Assembly: GCA_019637585.1 (NCBI GenBank) | Contig: JAHBVL010000007.1 | Location: 50,519-114,518, forward strand | Length of the DNA: 64,000 nt | Reading direction: 5' to 3' | From: Thermomicrobiales bacterium | GTDB taxonomy: Bacteria > Chloroflexota > Chloroflexia > Thermomicrobiales > UBA6265 | Shown here: one piece after another, positions 44,379 through 52,575 of the stretch | Numbering within the stretch: the first letter of the stretch is position 1 | Layout: each line of letters begins with the position of its first letter | The notes under the pieces: generated by a model | What the model saw: the letters and a program-made list of their open reading frames with translations, nothing else | Database searches by the model: none | What the model was told of the DNA's origin: nothing | Program-made: the position numbers and the translations under genes

Positions 44379-46733
44379 ATGAGGCAGCTGCGAAGTGGAC
44401 GTGTTGCCGCGATAGCGCTGGTGATGGTCGTTCTTGTGACCACCGCGATCGCGGCGGTTCCGGTATTCGCTCAGGAGGGAACCCCGCTGGCGGATTTGCC
44501 GGTCCTGACCGAGCAACCTTCCCCGGAGGCCTCTCCCGACGCGTCCCCGGTGGCGGCGTCCGACTTCGAACCGGCGGAGTTCGTCGCCGGCGCCTGGCGC
44601 ATCGCGGTGATCACCGCCGACCAGAACGTCGAATTCGCCGATTTCGAGCTTCCGGCCCGGGATGACAAAGACTGGATCATCGTGATCGCCGATGTCACCA
44701 ACTGGAGCAGGAGCGATGCGATTCTCGACCCGCGAGCGTTCGCCATCCGGACCCCGGAGAGCGACGAGGCGCGCGGATTCGCGCGGCGAAGCACCGAGCG
44801 AGTCGCCGAGGATCTCGATCTCGAACCCGTCGCCGTCGATGAAGGGGTGACGATCAGCGCCGGTGAAACGGTGCGCGTCGCTTTGACCTTCGAAGCGCCA
44901 CAGGATGTGCTGAATCCGGAGCTGGTGATCGGCGCATCGTCGATGTCGCTGGGACCGGCGATTGCCGGTGGACCGGCGCTTCTCGGCCTCCCCGACGACA
45001 TCGTGACTCCGGGAGAAACCGTCCGCCAGAATGTCGAGGAGATCATCGATGGCGCGACATTGGGATTGGGAGCCAGCAGCACGCCGACGGTGTTGTCGTT
45101 CGTCGACGCGCCCACGGGCGAAGAGTGTTTCGGCAGCCAGGCCAGCGGCAACCTGACTCGATTGACGACCGAGCGGGTTTTCGTCGAAGCCGATGGGGAT
45201 GACCGCTATATCTGGACCGAAGAGGATGACGGAACCCGCCGGCTCCTCAATTACGAGCAGATCCGGGGCGGGTTTGCTGCGGCTTCCGCAGATTTGCACG
45301 GGCGGTTCGATCTCTGGTTCCGGGATGCCGAAGAGCTGGCCAAACGGGCTGCCGGCGGTATCTGGGGCGCGTGCAGCGGACCGCATGGTGTCGTTCGCAC
45401 CACCTCCCCGGAGCGGACGACGATCCGCATGAGCGATGGCGACGGCGGCACGACGTCGTATCGCGTCTGGCTCGAATGGTCGCCGGAGCTGGTGACGACC
45501 CCCGATGGGGGTGCCTGGGCCTTTTTCAGCGCGCTGGCCGATGATGGCGCCTACAAGGACAAGCAGCTCCTCTATGCGTCGCACTTCGATCCGCGAACCG
45601 GTCAGTGGACCCCCGCCGAACCGATGCCAGCGGGAGAGATTCAGTTCGGCGCCTCGGCTGTGATCGATAGCCGTGGTCTGGTGCACGTCGTCTATTCGGC
45701 GCGCGAGCAGACTGGCCCGCAATACCTGAGCACGGTGATCTACACGCATGAAGATGGCCGTGGCGGCTGGGCGTCGCCGATGGCGGTGTCGCTCGACCAG
45801 CTGGCCGGGCACCAGATCGCGCCGTCGCTGGCCATCGACAGCAACGACCGCCTCTATGTGGCGTTCCAGGATCAGCGCGCATTCAGCGACCAGGGGAGGG
45901 CGTCTTCGCCGCTCAATGCCGATGTCTTCGTCAGCCAGAAGGATCCCGATGGATCCTGGACGACCCCTGTGCTGATCAACAACCATCTGCCCACGGCCGC
46001 CGCGCTGTTGCCCCGCCTGGTGGTCGACGGCGACCGGATCGTGGCCGTCTGGTCGGTCTACACCGCTGCGCTTGGGCCGGACAATGCCGCTCGTATGGAG
46101 TGGGCCCAGCGTGACGTCAACGCCGATCTGGTCGACTGGAGCGCTCCGAAAGTCTTCGCCAATGGCCGGGGCGACACCTTTGGTGGCCGGTTCGTCGACA
46201 TGGCGGCCGATCCGACCGGTGGTGTGGTGGTGACCTATGCCCGGCGCGGCATCGACACCTTCCTCTTCCTGCGCAGACTGATGCCCGGCGACGACAGCTG
46301 GACCGCGGATACGTTGATCGCCTTTGGCGACCGGGGAACCTTCCCCACGGTGGAGATCAACAACCAGGGTGTGATCTACGTCGGCTACAACGCCAACACC
46401 GGCGTGTTCGGCGAAACCAACGAGACGATCGTCGACGTCGGCGCCGCGGCGATCGCCTACCGGTCGCTCGAACCGGGCAACGAGATCATCCTGACGCGTG
46501 ACGATCCCAATTCGCAGGGGCGACCGGTGATTGCCATCGACGTCACGGGCAAACCATGGTTCGTCTTCTTCGGGCAGATACCAGGGGGGTATCCATCCAC
46601 GCAAGTCGGCGTGCTCCGCAACGCCAATATCCCGATTCTGCCGGTGGCGCAGCCCGTGATACCCGATCAACCAGCTGTTGCACCCGCTCCGGCGGCTTCC
46701 CCCGAAGCGTCGCCGGAAGCGGCCAGCGAATAG
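44379..46733 (+). CDS. secreted protein, propeller-like with low-complexity ends
   Basis: From ATG 44379 (GGGGAGCG upstream) the 784-residue product has a signal peptide (hydrophobic RVAAIALVMVVLVTTAIAAV, cleavage after VFAQ) and a Ser/Pro/Ala segment (about 45-62). A beta-rich domain at 63-210 follows (WRIAVITADQNVEFADFELP), then a larger region with sialidase/BNR-like strands: GASAVIDSRGLVHVVYSARE, IAPSLAIDSNDRLYVAFQD, LPRLVVDGDRIVAVWS, VDMAADPTGGVVVTYARRG, FPTVEINNQGVIYVGYN. No catalytic Asp-box set is clear, so enzymatic sialidase activity is not claimed. It ends in a Pro/Ala-rich tail. Probably cell-surface; role unknown. Confidence 0.7.
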   Translation: MRQLRSGRVAAIALVMVVLVTTAIAAVPVFAQEGTPLADLPVLTEQPSPEASPDASPVAASDFEPAEFVAGAWRIAVITADQNVEFADFELPARDDKDWIIVIADVTNWSRSDAILDPRAFAIRTPESDEARGFARRSTERVAEDLDLEPVAVDEGVTISAGETVRVALTFEAPQDVLNPELVIGASSMSLGPAIAGGPALLGLPDDIVTPGETVRQNVEEIIDGATLGLGASSTPTVLSFVDAPTGEECFGSQASGNLTRLTTERVFVEADGDDRYIWTEEDDGTRRLLNYEQIRGGFAAASADLHGRFDLWFRDAEELAKRAAGGIWGACSGPHGVVRTTSPERTTIRMSDGDGGTTSYRVWLEWSPELVTTPDGGAWAFFSALADDGAYKDKQLLYASHFDPRTGQWTPAEPMPAGEIQFGASAVIDSRGLVHVVYSAREQTGPQYLSTVIYTHEDGRGGWASPMAVSLDQLAGHQIAPSLAIDSNDRLYVAFQDQRAFSDQGRASSPLNADVFVSQKDPDGSWTTPVLINNHLPTAAALLPRLVVDGDRIVAVWSVYTAALGPDNAARMEWAQRDVNADLVDWSAPKVFANGRGDTFGGRFVDMAADPTGGVVVTYARRGIDTFLFLRRLMPGDDSWTADTLIAFGDRGTFPTVEINNQGVIYVGYNANTGVFGETNETIVDVGAAAIAYRSLEPGNEIILTRDDPNSQGRPVIAIDVTGKPWFVFFGQIPGGYPSTQVGVLRNANIPILPVAQPVIPDQPAVAPAPAASPEASPEAASE

Positions 46734-46818
46734 ACGGATAGACCCTGCCGGTGTCGATCTGAACGCCGGCAGGGCGCCCGGAAACTGTCGTTTTCGTCCC
46801 GGCTGCTATGCTTCGCCG

Positions 46819-47481
46819 ATGAAGAGCCTGAAGCAATCCACCATCCCTGTTGCCGCCGCGTTGACCGCGGCGCTGGCGCTGCTCGTGGCCGGCGTCGATT
46901 CCGGACCGGCGCTGATCGCCGGCGCCGTCGTGGGTATCGTCGTCAGTCTGGTGACGCAGCGTCGCCGCTATGCGACGGGAGCGTTTGGCGGTTCCGAGGA
47001 ACCGGGGGACATCGACGCTGCCTGCGCGACCGCCAGACAGTCGATCGAATCGATGCCCGCACAGGTGGCCCAGATCGAGGATGTCGAAACACGCCATCTG
47101 GCGGCGCGGGTCGTCGGCGCTTTTCGGGACATCATGGCCAGCATCGACACCAGCGAACGCAACGGGGTGGCGCCGCTGATCGTGGATCAGCTGATCGAAC
47201 CAGCCCAGGCGCTCCTGACCGACTATCTCTGGCTGCAGAAACGGCCGGAGACAACGGCCAGGGATGGGATGACGCGCATTGCTCTCAAGGACCTGCCGGC
47301 TGCCGAGCACTCCGCGCGACAGGTGATCGCCGTTCTGGAACGGCCCGGATCGATCGATGTGGCGGCGCTGCGGCGGGCCGTTGATTTTCAGTTCTCGTTT
47401 GGTGGCGAAACCGCCGTGGTGACCGAAGAGATGTGGGGCGATCGCGATGCCGTCGTCAAAAGCGCGGAGCGCAGCCAGTAA
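46819..47481 (+). CDS. small membrane-anchored protein, possibly XpaC-like
   Basis: A 220-residue protein with two adjacent N-terminal hydrophobic segments (about 11-25 and 31-45) and a soluble helical remainder (QVAQIEDVETRHLAARVVGAFRDIMASID). The helical part and topology recall the XpaC/'5-bromo-4-chloroindolyl phosphate hydrolysis' family, but the resemblance is weak and I do not assign it. ATG 46819 starts the hydrophobic part correctly. Its downstream neighbour 17 bp away is the reductase gene, so the two are probably cotranscribed. Confidence 0.5.
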   Translation: MKSLKQSTIPVAAALTAALALLVAGVDSGPALIAGAVVGIVVSLVTQRRRYATGAFGGSEEPGDIDAACATARQSIESMPAQVAQIEDVETRHLAARVVGAFRDIMASIDTSERNGVAPLIVDQLIEPAQALLTDYLWLQKRPETTARDGMTRIALKDLPAAEHSARQVIAVLERPGSIDVAALRRAVDFQFSFGGETAVVTEEMWGDRDAVVKSAERSQ

Positions 47482-47497
47482 GCTGGAGAGTACGAGC

Positions 47498-48430
47498 ATG
47501 CGCATTGCCGTCATTGGGACAGGCGGACTTGGCGGCTACTACGGCGGACAGCTGACCCGCGCCGGATTCGACGTAACATTCCTGGCTCGCGGCGCCGCGC
47601 TGGAGGCGATCCGCGAGCGGGGATTGGTGGTTCGGTCGGCGTTGAGTGGGGACTACACCGTCCACCCGGCGGTGACCAACGACGTGGCCGGTCTGGGCAC
47701 CCCCGATCTGATTCTCTTCACCACGAAAGCCTACGACCTGGGCCGGGCGGCCCTGGATATCGCGCCAGCGGTCGGACCGCACACCACCCTCCTGGCGGTC
47801 CAGAATGGCATCAGCCACATCGACCGATTGTCCACCGTGATCTCCCGGGAGCGAATTCTGCCGGGTGTGATCTTCATTTCGTCGTCGGTGGCGGAACCGG
47901 GCGTCATCGAGCAAACAGGCGGTCCGGGAACGGTTGTGCTTGGAGAAGAGGACGGGACAGTGTCGGCGCGAGTCGAGCGCATCGCGGACGCGTTCTGCAC
48001 CGCCGGTGTGGCTGTCGAGACCTCTTCCCAGATATGGGCACGTCTCTGGCACAAATTCATGTTCATCTGCGCGATGAGCGGTGTCTCCGCGCTGACTCGC
48101 CTCACGTTGCGGGAGATTTTCGATGTGCCGGAGAGCCGGGATCTCTATCTTGCCGTGATGGAGGAGGCGGCATCCGTGGCCAGAGCGAGCGGTGTCGACC
48201 TGCCGCAATCGGCTGCGATCGATGCGCTGGAGAACCTGGAACGGATGCCGATGCTGCCCCTGCGCGGATCGATGGCCGTCGACCTGATGGCCGGCCGGCG
48301 GATGGAGCTCGATGTGCTGAATGGCACGGTGGTCGAGTATGGCCGGCGCCTCGGTGTCGATGTGCCGATGAACCTGGCCATCTATCGCGTACTGAAGCCC
48401 TACTCTATGGGCCGTCCCGCCGACGCGTAG
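47498..48430 (+). CDS. ketopantoate reductase-family protein (ApbA/PanE-like)
   Basis: A 310-residue oxidoreductase. The N-terminal NADP-binding fold has IAVIGTGGLGGYYGGQL (2-18). A FTTKAYDLGRA segment aligns with the 'K' region, and the C-terminal domain has the catalytic-type helix ARLWHKFMFICAMSGVSALT, with Lys in the position of the family's conserved Lys. A later MELDVLNGTVVEYGRRLGVDVPMN is the usual PanE C-terminal segment. True ketopantoate reduction is likely but the family also includes other 2-ketoacid reductases. ATG 47498 with TGGAGAG upstream. Confidence 0.85.
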   Translation: MRIAVIGTGGLGGYYGGQLTRAGFDVTFLARGAALEAIRERGLVVRSALSGDYTVHPAVTNDVAGLGTPDLILFTTKAYDLGRAALDIAPAVGPHTTLLAVQNGISHIDRLSTVISRERILPGVIFISSSVAEPGVIEQTGGPGTVVLGEEDGTVSARVERIADAFCTAGVAVETSSQIWARLWHKFMFICAMSGVSALTRLTLREIFDVPESRDLYLAVMEEAASVARASGVDLPQSAAIDALENLERMPMLPLRGSMAVDLMAGRRMELDVLNGTVVEYGRRLGVDVPMNLAIYRVLKPYSMGRPADA

Positions 48431-48558
48431 CCGCGCCACTGTGGCGCCGTCGCCCGCGGTTTCCACAGCATGCCGATCGATCAACTCTGGGCACCTGAAC
48501 GCCGCGCGTACCACCGAAGTGCCCCTCAACCGTCGTCTCAACCAGACCACCCCGAACC

Positions 48559-48675
48559 GTCATCCCGACCGGAGCGTAGCGGAGTGGAGGGATCTCTCCT
48601 TTGGGTCCGGCATCGTGGCAACTGGGAACGTGCTCCGACGCGAAAGAGAGATCCCTCGGCCTTGCTCGGGATGAC
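48559..48675. repeat. inverted-repeat element, family A copy 5
   Basis: GTCATCCCGACCGGAGCGTA ... CTTGCTCGGGATGAC, with inner GAGGGATCTCTC and GAGAGATCCCTC. Its centre differs from copies 2-4 and resembles copy 1 at 1008 in outline. Confidence 0.7.
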
Positions 48676-48717
48676 ACTGGTTGGCCACGGTGAACGGCCT
48701 GAACGGACGTGGGAGAA

Positions 48718-48731
48718 CGCCATAAATGGCG
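48718..48731. repeat. CGCCATAAATGGCG palindrome (family B)
   Basis: Followed by AGGTTGCGC. It is close to the family A element, the same association as near 1008-1171. Confidence 0.65.
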
Positions 48732-48770
48732 AGGTTGCGCAGTGTTTCACGCCGGGCCCTGGGGCCCGCG

Positions 48771-49466
48771 CTATGTGCTCGTGGCGGCGTCGGCGAATGC
48801 TTCCATGCTGATGAAGCGGGCATCGGGTTCAACCGACGCGGGTGGTGTGGCGCCGAAACCGGAACGTTCGTGGCGGCGATCGATCCAGACGGTGGTCATG
48901 CCAAGTGATTTGGCCGGTTCGTGGTCGTGAAAGAGACTCTGCGCGACGTGCAGAATGCGCTCCCGTGGCACCGAAATCGTGGCGAACGCGACGTTGAAGT
49001 TGTGGATATCCGGTTTGTAGCTGCCAGCCATTTCGGCGGTGATGATCCAGTCGAATTCGACGCCGAGGCGCCGGTTCGACATGGCGAAGAGATCGGTGTC
49101 GCAGTTGGTGATCACCCCGAGTTTGTAGCGGGCCTTCAACCGCCGCAGCGCCCCGGATGAATCTGGAAAGGCCGGCCAGTCGCCGACACTCGCGGAGAAG
49201 CGCTCGACGGCGCCGGCAGAAACGGCGATCCCCAGCTCGCTGGAAACGCTCCGCAGGGTCGATGCGAGCACATCCCGGTACTTCTGGTAGGGATGCTGGG
49301 CGCCCGTTTCGTACCGTCCGAACGTTTCCAGGAGCAGGTCGTCGCCGATCGATGCCGTTCCCGGCATCGCGGCTCGCATGGCCGCGAGCATGCCCGATTC
49401 CCAGTCGATCAGCGTGCCGTAGCAGTCGAAGGTCAGTGCATCGAACGCGTGGTAGTCGATTGACAC
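48771..49466 (-). CDS. HAD-superfamily hydrolase (haloacid-dehalogenase type II-like)
   Basis: A 231-residue HAD protein: motif I is FDCYGTLID near 12-20 with the nucleophilic Asp. Motif II is TNCD near 120. A lysine/motif III region GSYKPDIHNF is present, and motif IV has HVAQSLFHDHEPAKSLGMTTVWIDRR, which is the pattern of (S)-2-haloacid dehalogenases and related enzymes. It could hydrolyse C-halogen or phosphate ester bonds. GTG start at 49466 with AAAGGAC upstream. It sits 12 bp downstream of the acetamidase-like gene on the same strand. Confidence 0.83.
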   Translation of the reverse strand: MSIDYHAFDALTFDCYGTLIDWESGMLAAMRAAMPGTASIGDDLLLETFGRYETGAQHPYQKYRDVLASTLRSVSSELGIAVSAGAVERFSASVGDWPAFPDSSGALRRLKARYKLGVITNCDTDLFAMSNRRLGVEFDWIITAEMAGSYKPDIHNFNVAFATISVPRERILHVAQSLFHDHEPAKSLGMTTVWIDRRHERSGFGATPPASVEPDARFISMEAFADAATST

Positions 49467-49478
49467 CTGCCGGTCCTT

Positions 49479-50384
49479 TCAGTCGTCGAGGCGCACAACG
49501 TCCTTGGTGAAGACGACATACGCCGTTTCGTCGCAGCCAGCGATGCGGGCCGACTGGCCGATGCGCACATCGCCACGGGCGCTGATCATCAGGTAGGCGT
49601 CGGTGCGGTCGAGCCGGAGTTCCTTCTGGAGCAGCGCGGTCATCTCCTCGACGGCTTCGTGCACGGCGTCATCGAGCGTGGCTCCCTGTCCCGTGCAAAT
49701 CCAGGCGGTTTCCGTTTCGATCCAGGGGCGGCGAGGCGCTTTTCCTTTCAGGAGTGTGACGCTCACCATCACTTCGCCCGCGATCTCGACGCCGGTGCCG
49801 CTCACCTCGCCGTCGCCCATCGACGCATGGACGTCGCCGATGGCCAGCAGTGCGCCGGGAACGTGGACCGGCAGATAGACAGTGGCGCCGACCGCAGCGG
49901 CATTGAAATCCATGTTGCTCCCCTGCGCGCCGGGATGAGCGGTGTAGACCGTTCCCTCGGCTGGGGCCGTGCCGAGCACACCGACCATTGGGCGGGCTTT
50001 GCACCGGATCTTGTTGCCGAAGATCAGATTGTCGCCGGCCGTCTGCACCATCATCGCAGCGCCATCGCGCAGACCATCCCGAAGCACGCCATGACCGCCG
50101 AGCGCTCGGACGAAACCGTAGGGACCGAGCTGGATCGAGAGAATCTTGACGGCGAGAGCATCGCCCGGTTCGGCGTCTTCGACGTAGATCGGTCCGGCGG
50201 CTGGGTTGACTTTGAGCGGGTCTCTGGTCCGGATGAACTCCGCCACGTCGTCCAGGGCATGGATTCGCCCGCTGGAGGTGTCGTGCGTTTCGACCGTGAT
50301 GAAATCGCCCGACGAAATCGTGGCGACGGGAGGAGTCTCCCGGTTGAAGCTGTAGACGAGTTTGTCGCGCGGAATTCTGGTCAT
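49479..50384 (-). CDS. acetamidase/formamidase family protein
   Basis: A 301-residue FmdA/AmdA-family protein. It has the N-terminal HALDDVAEFIRTRDPLKVNPAAGPIYVEDAEPGDALAVKILSI segment, which is the family hallmark, then a GDVHASMGDGEVSGTGVEIAGEV metal/active-site region and a helical C-terminus. It hydrolyses formamide or short amides to ammonia and the acid; a zinc site is expected. Length is normal. It lies 29 bp downstream of the SDR gene and 12 bp upstream of the HAD gene, an operon on the minus strand. Confidence 0.88.
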   Translation of the reverse strand: MTRIPRDKLVYSFNRETPPVATISSGDFITVETHDTSSGRIHALDDVAEFIRTRDPLKVNPAAGPIYVEDAEPGDALAVKILSIQLGPYGFVRALGGHGVLRDGLRDGAAMMVQTAGDNLIFGNKIRCKARPMVGVLGTAPAEGTVYTAHPGAQGSNMDFNAAAVGATVYLPVHVPGALLAIGDVHASMGDGEVSGTGVEIAGEVMVSVTLLKGKAPRRPWIETETAWICTGQGATLDDAVHEAVEEMTALLQKELRLDRTDAYLMISARGDVRIGQSARIAGCDETAYVVFTKDVVRLDD

Positions 50385-50413
50385 AACCGGAGTGGTTCCT
50401 TTCGATCGTTGCG

Positions 50414-51178
50414 CTAACCCAGAGAGAGGCCCATTCTGGCGGTCGTCCCGCCGTCCACGAACATGATGTCGCCGGTGACCCAGCTGGCGGCGTCTGAGAC
50501 GAGAAATGCCGCCGCGGCGCCGATATCCTCGGGCGTGCCGACCCGTCCGAGCGGCACGGAACGATTTCCCGATTCGCGGGTGTAGTTTGGCATGTGCGCA
50601 TAGCGCGGCACTTCGACGACACCCGGTCCGATGGCGTTCACCCGAATACCGCGTGGCGCCAGCTCGATGGCCAGCGACTTGGTGAACATCACCACGGCTC
50701 CCTTGGTGGCGGCGTACCCGGTGTGATTGGGAAAGCCGCCGGCGCCGTGCACCGAGGTGATGTTAAGGATGGCGCCGGTTCGGTCGGGGAGATACGTCAG
50801 GGCCTGTTTGGCACAGAAGAAATATCCCTTGATGTTCAGGTCGAACATCTCATCGAAAAGTTCCTCGGTGGTCTCTTCGATCGATTGCGACCGGGTGACG
50901 CCCGCGTTGTTGACCAGGATGTCCAGACCGCCGAGCAATGCCGCGGCTTCATCGACGACCCTGACGCATTCAGACGTATGTCGGAGATCGCCACCGACGG
51001 TCATCGCCTTGCCGCCGGATTGCACGATCTCGGCAGCGGCGGCATCGGCGCCCGTTCTGCTGGCCGCATAGTGGAGCACCACCGCCGCTCCCTGGCTGGC
51101 CAGTTCGCGGGCAATGCCCTGTCCGATGCCGATCCCGGCGCCGGTGACCAACGCCTTCTTTCCTTCGAGTGCACCCAT
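50414..51178 (-). CDS. SDR-family oxidoreductase
   Basis: A 254-residue classical SDR: TGAGIGIGQGIAREL cofactor loop (10-24), NNAG, the Ser...YAATK catalytic stretch (NITSVHGAGGFPNHTGYAATKGA) and a PGVVEVPRY substrate loop. It should oxidise or reduce a sugar or polyol alcohol with NAD(P). ATG 51178 preceded by GAAGGGGTGGCT. It is the first gene of the SDR-acetamidase-HAD operon. Confidence 0.9.
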   Translation of the reverse strand: MGALEGKKALVTGAGIGIGQGIARELASQGAAVVLHYAASRTGADAAAAEIVQSGGKAMTVGGDLRHTSECVRVVDEAAALLGGLDILVNNAGVTRSQSIEETTEELFDEMFDLNIKGYFFCAKQALTYLPDRTGAILNITSVHGAGGFPNHTGYAATKGAVVMFTKSLAIELAPRGIRVNAIGPGVVEVPRYAHMPNYTRESGNRSVPLGRVGTPEDIGAAAAFLVSDAASWVTGDIMFVDGGTTARMGLSLG

Positions 51179-51282
51179 AGCCACCCCTTCTGACACAATT
51201 CGCGCAACTGCTGGCGGCAATCGCGGATTGCCGGTCGATCGCTCTGCGGATGGTATTGTCCGCCTTCCGGAAAGGCTCCGCC

Positions 51283-51654
51283 ATGTCGTCTGGTGAATTC
51301 GCCGTACAGGAGGTCGTGGATGCGCTCAGCGACGCGCTGCGCGAGGTCCTGGGAGCGGATGGTTTCGATCTGCTGCCGGACGATCAGGGGATGACCATAG
51401 CCGCCGACGATTGGTCGCTGCGGATCGAGTCCGGTCCGAGGGCCGTCGCCTGGCTGGCGGTGGACGATGAGCCGGACGACGCGTCCATGTTCCAGGAAGC
51501 GATTCGGGAGATCGTCGGCGCCGGGGCGCTGGGAGCGTTGTGGAGAGCGAACGCGGCCGCGGGTCACGCATTGACGGCGCTGTTGACTGCCGCCAACGAC
51601 CCCTTCGGTCTGGCACTGGCTGCGATGCTCGAGAGTGACGAAGGAGTGGAGTGA
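51283..51654 (+). CDS. hypothetical protein (123 aa)
   Basis: From ATG 51283 (GGAAAGG upstream): MSSGEFAVQEVVDALSDALREVLGADGFDLLPDDQGMT... The product is acidic, alpha/beta-like, with no signal peptide. I do not recognise a family. The stop overlaps the next start (TGATG), so it is translationally coupled to the GNAT gene and likely functions with it. Confidence 0.55.
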   Translation: MSSGEFAVQEVVDALSDALREVLGADGFDLLPDDQGMTIAADDWSLRIESGPRAVAWLAVDDEPDDASMFQEAIREIVGAGALGALWRANAAAGHALTALLTAANDPFGLALAAMLESDEGVE

Positions 51655-52385
51655 TGGGAGTGCTCGAACCCGTTCGGTTGCTGACGCCACATGGCAATCC
51701 TGTCGAGCGGATGCCGCCCGGGTTGCGCCCTCGGACGCAACGATTCGAAGGGCGGTATGTCGCGGTGGAGCCGCTCGATCACCGGCGCGATGGCGACTCG
51801 CTCTACGCCGCCAGCCGTGAGGATGACTCGCTCTGGGCATATCTTCCCTACGGACCCTTTGCCGAAGATGCGTTTCGCGCCCATCTGCGCGGATTCACCG
51901 CGTCCGCCGACCCCTGTTTCTACGTCATCACTCCGTCAGGGGCCGATGGTCCTCAGGGAATGGCCAGCCTGATGACGATCGAGCCCTTGCAGGGCACCAT
52001 CGAAATCGGGCACATCATGCTCGGCTCACCCCTTCAGCGGACGGTTGCCGCCACCGAGGGGCTCTTTCTGCTGATGAAACATGCCATGGACGACCTGGGC
52101 AACAGGCGGCTGGAGTGGAAGTGCGACGCGGCGAATGGCCCCTCCCGGAATGCCGCCCGCCGGTTCGGATTTGCCTTCGAGGGGATCTTCGCCCAGCACC
52201 GCATCGTCAAGGGACGCAACCGGGACACCGCCTGGTATTCGATCACGGACGGCGAGTGGCCGGCAATCAGGTCCTGCTTCGAACAATGGCTCGATCCGTC
52301 GAATTTCGATGGCGATGGCCGGCAGCGGATTGCGCTCCGCGACTTGACCGGAGCCTTTCGCGAGCACCGGGAAGTGACGCTTTGA
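51654..52385 (+). CDS. GNAT-family N-acetyltransferase
   Basis: A 243-residue acetyltransferase of the RimJ/RimL-like type: a VAVEPLDHRRDGDSLYAASR N-terminal segment, a central beta-strand EIGHIMLGSPLQRTVAATEGL and the final helix-strand pair RRLEWKCDAANGPSRNAARRFGFAFEG, which matches the family's cofactor-adjacent 'N-x-x-S-x-x-A-x-x-x-GF' motif. It may acetylate a ribosomal protein N-terminus, an amino acid or a small molecule. It is coupled to the 123-residue gene. Confidence 0.87.
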   Translation: MGVLEPVRLLTPHGNPVERMPPGLRPRTQRFEGRYVAVEPLDHRRDGDSLYAASREDDSLWAYLPYGPFAEDAFRAHLRGFTASADPCFYVITPSGADGPQGMASLMTIEPLQGTIEIGHIMLGSPLQRTVAATEGLFLLMKHAMDDLGNRRLEWKCDAANGPSRNAARRFGFAFEGIFAQHRIVKGRNRDTAWYSITDGEWPAIRSCFEQWLDPSNFDGDGRQRIALRDLTGAFREHREVTL

Positions 52386-52482
52386 CGGGCTATTCGTCAC
52401 GTTTTCACGATATTTCGGCATCCACAACTCAACAATGGAAAGGTCGTTCGCTGGAAAGCGATCTTGTGGTTTCCGCCAGTGC

Positions 52483-52488
52483 TACAAT
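52483..52488 (+). promoter_or_regulatory. possible -10 element before the sugar-binding protein gene
   Basis: A TACAAT 88 bp before the start. The upstream -35 match is poor (GATCTT at 17 bp), so this is a weak suggestion. Confidence 0.25.
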
Positions 52489-52575
52489 GCAGGTGTACGC
52501 CAAATTGTGGCCAGTAAGCCCGGCCGAATCGACGGAAATCGGGCACGGCTCACAACAGAAAAGGAGTATGGACCC

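Larger units (their letters stand above)
48431..48770. other. intergenic repeat-bearing region
   Basis: About 340 bp without a supported gene; it contains a family A element and a CGCCATAAATGGCG palindrome. Confidence 0.5.

Noticed and set aside
44319-46670. Very long open frame antisense to the secreted propeller-like gene
   Set aside because: It mirrors the codon phase of the real gene in high-GC DNA, has an implausible His/Arg/Gly-rich composition and no start site or domain.
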